The translations under genes and the position numbers were made by a program. From positions 372,001 through 436,000 of the forward strand of contig NZ_QOVJ01000001.1 in the NCBI RefSeq assembly GCF_004104055.1: 64,000 bases of DNA. Reading direction: 5' to 3'. The notes beneath the pieces are model-generated. The model was not told the origin of the DNA and made no database searches. It was given only the letters and a program-made list of their open reading frames with translations. Source of the DNA: Leeuwenhoekiella aestuarii. Lineage in GTDB: Bacteria; Bacteroidota; Bacteroidia; Flavobacteriales; Flavobacteriaceae. Below are positions 61,618-64,000 of this stretch, piece by piece. How positions within the stretch are numbered: position 1 is the first letter of the stretch; each line of letters starts with the position of its first letter.

Positions 61618-61678
61618 AGGGTTTTTTGAGGGATTCTCAAATCGGATTGATCTGCTTTGATTGTACTCAAAAAACCTT
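61618..61678 (+). promoter_or_regulatory. Large stem-loop leader before nitrate reductase
   Basis: AGGGTTTTTTGAG (61618-61630) pairs with CTCAAAAAACCTT (61666-61678), 13 bp with one G-U, around a 35-base loop that could form an inner AATC/GATT pairing. It lies between narK and the reductase start at 61704. It could control reductase translation or transcription, but it matches no riboswitch I know. Confidence 0.4.
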
Positions 61679-61703
61679 AACCTTAGTAGAAAATCTTACT
61701 ATT

Positions 61704-64000
61704 ATGACTCAGAATTCCCAGAAATCAACGTGTTCGTATTGTGGAGTTGGCTGCGGGATTCTTGTAAAAAAGGATGCCAATGATAAGGTGATGGTTGAGG
61801 GTGATCCCGATCACCCGGTTAATCGGGGAATGCTGTGCTCAAAAGGCCGCAACCTGCATTATGTGGTCAACGATACTTCAGACCGGCTTTTGCATCCACA
61901 AATGCGCTGGAGCAGATCACACCCGCTTGAACAAGTAAGCTGGGATACTGCATTAGACCGTGCAGCACAGGTTTTTAAGAGTGTTATAAAGCAGCACGGG
62001 CCTGATAGTGTGGGTTTTTATGTTTCCGGGCAATGCCTTACAGAAGAGTATTACATCGCAAATAAATTGGTAAAGGGGTTTTTGGGTACCAATAATATTG
62101 ATACCAACTCGCGCCTGTGTATGAGCAGCGCAGTAGTGGGCTATAAAAAAACCTTTGGAGAAGACTCTGTCCCGATCGCTTATGCAGATATTGAACTGGC
62201 AGATTGTTTTTTAATTACCGGAGCAAACCCTGCCTGGTGCCATCCTATTTTATTCAGAAGGATTGAGCAACACAAAGAAAAAAAGCCGGATGTCAAAATT
62301 ATTGTCATCGATCCCCGCCGTACCGACTCGGCTATGTATGCCGATTTGCATTTGCAGCTTATACCGGGAACTGATATTATTTTATATAATGCAATTGGCC
62401 GAAGACTGCTCGAACGCGGCCTTATTGACAAGGAGTTTATAAACAATCACACCGAAGGTTTTGCTTCTTATAAAGAGCAGGTTACTAAAACCTCGCTTAA
62501 AGAAGCTGCCCGTCTATGCGGGGTCCCGCTTAACGACATTAAAAAAGCAGCAGATTTAATAGGTCTTTCTAAAGCTTTTATAAGTATGTGGGCAATGGGC
62601 CTTAACCAAAGCGTGGTAGGTACCAATAAAAACTTTGCCCTGCTCAACCTTTCCTTAATTACGGGACAGGTAGGTAAACCGGGCAGTGGCCCCTTCTCCC
62701 TTACCGGGCAGCCCAATGCTATGGGCGGTCGTGAGGTAGGCGGAATGGCAAATTTACTGGCAGTACATAAAGATCTAATGAACCCCGAACACCGCCGGGA
62801 AGTTGCCCAGTTCTGGGGAGTTGATGAAATTTCGCCAAAACCAGGATATACGGCTACAGAAATGTTCGAGGCTCTTGAAACCGGCAAGTTAAAAGCGATC
62901 TGGATTATTTGTACAAATCCTGCGGTAAGTCTGCCAGACCTGTTGCGCGTGGAAAAAGCACTAAAAAACGCACGCTTTGTTGTGGTTCAGGACATTTCAA
63001 ATAAAGCTGATACCCTGGAGTATGCAGACCTTGTGCTTCCGGCAGCAGGATGGCTTGAAAAGGAAGGTACTATGACTAATTCTGAGCGCCGCATCTCCTA
63101 TTTACCCAAACTGGTAGAAGCTCCCGGAGAAGCACGCCCCGATGTAGAAATTCTCTGTGATTTCGCAAAGCGGATGGGTTTCAAAGCTTTTAATTATTAC
63201 AATACCGAAGAAATTTATCAGGAATACTGCGCGATGACTAAAGGGACGCATATTGATATTTCGTTTCTCAATTATGATCGCCTCAAAACGGAAGGCACCT
63301 TTCAATGGCCGGTTAATGAATACCGGCATCCCGGCACTGCACGATTGTTTGAAGATAAAAAGTTTTATACGCCATCTCAAAAAGCGATTTTCAATATACC
63401 TTATACGATTACCAACCGCTCTATTATGCCTTCAGAGTCATTTCCGCTTATTTTAACTACCGGAAGGGTGCGCGATCAATGGCACACGATGACCAAAACC
63501 GGTAAGGTATCCCGCCTAAAAACGCACTATCCTAAACCGGTACTTGAGATCAATCCCAGTGATGCTTTTGTATTAAATATACGGGAAGGTTATATCGTTG
63601 AAGTAAGCAGTGAAAACGGAAGCGTGCGCGTTAAGGCAACGCTCACCGACAATGTGCGCAAAGGGGTTGTTTTTTTACCAATGCACTGGGGTAAAAAATT
63701 GGGGCAAAACCTCAACCGGGCCAATAATCTTACACAGAACATGGTGGATCCTCAGAGTAAGGAACCCGATTTCAAATTCACCGCAGTGCGTGTTGAAAAC
63801 TATAAAAAGAAAAAAGAAAAAATTGCCGTAATCGGATCGGGAGCAGCGGCTTTCCGGTTTGTAGAAAATTACCGCGAACTCAACAAAACCGATACAATAA
63901 CTGTTTTTTCTAAAGAAGAACATCCATTTTACAATCGGGTATTACTACCAGAATACATAACCGAAGAACTTACCTGGGAACAGCTTCTTAAAATGAAAGG
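61704..64000 (+). CDS. Molybdenum nitrate reductase fused to FAD-reductase module (partial)
   Basis: The frame from ATG 61704 runs open to the window end, at least 765 residues. The N-terminus has a 4Fe-4S site CX2CX3CX27C (TCSYCGVGCG ... MLCSKG). SRLCMSSAV holds the molybdenum-ligand Cys of NapA/NasA-type enzymes. GQPNAMGGREVGG and VLTDNVRKGVVFLPMHWG-type sequence follow to about residue 690. At about 705 a new domain starts, KIAVIGSGAAAFRFVENY, an FAD-binding fold like the start of NirB. There is no signal peptide, so it is the cytoplasmic assimilatory type. The fused reductase would supply electrons from NAD(P)H. Confidence 0.9.
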   Translation, partial: MTQNSQKSTCSYCGVGCGILVKKDANDKVMVEGDPDHPVNRGMLCSKGRNLHYVVNDTSDRLLHPQMRWSRSHPLEQVSWDTALDRAAQVFKSVIKQHGPDSVGFYVSGQCLTEEYYIANKLVKGFLGTNNIDTNSRLCMSSAVVGYKKTFGEDSVPIAYADIELADCFLITGANPAWCHPILFRRIEQHKEKKPDVKIIVIDPRRTDSAMYADLHLQLIPGTDIILYNAIGRRLLERGLIDKEFINNHTEGFASYKEQVTKTSLKEAARLCGVPLNDIKKAADLIGLSKAFISMWAMGLNQSVVGTNKNFALLNLSLITGQVGKPGSGPFSLTGQPNAMGGREVGGMANLLAVHKDLMNPEHRREVAQFWGVDEISPKPGYTATEMFEALETGKLKAIWIICTNPAVSLPDLLRVEKALKNARFVVVQDISNKADTLEYADLVLPAAGWLEKEGTMTNSERRISYLPKLVEAPGEARPDVEILCDFAKRMGFKAFNYYNTEEIYQEYCAMTKGTHIDISFLNYDRLKTEGTFQWPVNEYRHPGTARLFEDKKFYTPSQKAIFNIPYTITNRSIMPSESFPLILTTGRVRDQWHTMTKTGKVSRLKTHYPKPVLEINPSDAFVLNIREGYIVEVSSENGSVRVKATLTDNVRKGVVFLPMHWGKKLGQNLNRANNLTQNMVDPQSKEPDFKFTAVRVENYKKKKEKIAVIGSGAAAFRFVENYRELNKTDTITVFSKEEHPFYNRVLLPEYITEELTWEQLLKMK

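Noticed and set aside
61704-64000. Periplasmic NapA
   Set aside because: There is no twin-arginine signal and no NapB/NapC nearby; the protein starts almost directly with the iron-sulfur site and is fused to an FAD domain, which fits the cytoplasmic assimilatory type.
1-64000. CRISPR arrays, rRNA genes or complete insertion sequences
   Set aside because: I saw no regularly spaced repeats, no rRNA segments and no transposase frames with terminal repeats in the window.

Overview
The window reads as chromosome of a marine-type Flavobacteriaceae (Bacteroidota). It is AT-rich, and its upstream regions carry the Bacteroidota -7 element TAnnTTTG. The gene content is typical of that family: SusC/TonB-type barrels, GLPGLI proteins, DUF5723, DUF3078, DUF2480, DUF4202, MbnP/MbnH pairs and a long SUF operon. 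I cannot name the genus with confidence.

Layout. Positions 1-7512 hold the end of a TonB-dependent receptor, a DUF5689-type lipoprotein, a peptide deformylase with a lipoprotein signal, an unknown protein coupled to a TPR histidine kinase/NarL-type regulator pair, a DUF5723 outer-membrane protein and a short DUF1456 protein. Positions 7509-20104 (minus strand) form an accessory cluster: a LytTR regulator, a small lipoprotein, a TPR histidine kinase with its response regulator, five GLPGLI genes, three small two-cysteine exported peptides (one decayed), a TonB-type barrel and an endonuclease/phosphatase-family protein. Part of it arose by duplicating a block that starts in the 3' end of the response regulator.

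Positions 20312-35621 are mostly housekeeping: hflX, then a SUF iron-sulfur operon read leftwards from an IscA-like gene at 30449 (SufB, SufC, an inserted four-helix-bundle gene, SufD, SufS, a META lipoprotein, SufE, a frameshifted SdpI gene, a DUF59 protein and DUF2480), then thiL, a hydrolase, a BrnQ transporter and a GreA-like gene. Positions 35871-41995 look like a copper or redox-metal module: two CX9CX3C membrane proteins, two MbnP-MbnH pairs and a barrel with a CX2CXC motif.

Positions 42043-51972 contain HPP, GreA/Rnk-like genes (one broken), glutamate dehydrogenase, small helical proteins, and an operon encoding a 4HB-sensor-like protein, NhaA, a histidine kinase and a sigma-54 activator. 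Three sigma-54-like promoters in this stretch share the same upstream motif, TGGRTA-N5-YACCC, about 100 bp further upstream. That suggests a local, self-regulated sigma-54 regulon. A tRNA-3'-like fragment, a degenerate integrase and a decayed PAP2 gene follow (51941-53800), which looks like an integration scar.

Positions 53930-64000 are a nitrate/nitrite assimilation cluster: nirB, nirD, DUF4202, a NarX/NarL-like pair, a NarK-type transporter, and a molybdenum nitrate reductase that runs into an FAD-reductase module at the window edge. The nirB and narK promoters share a long common element.
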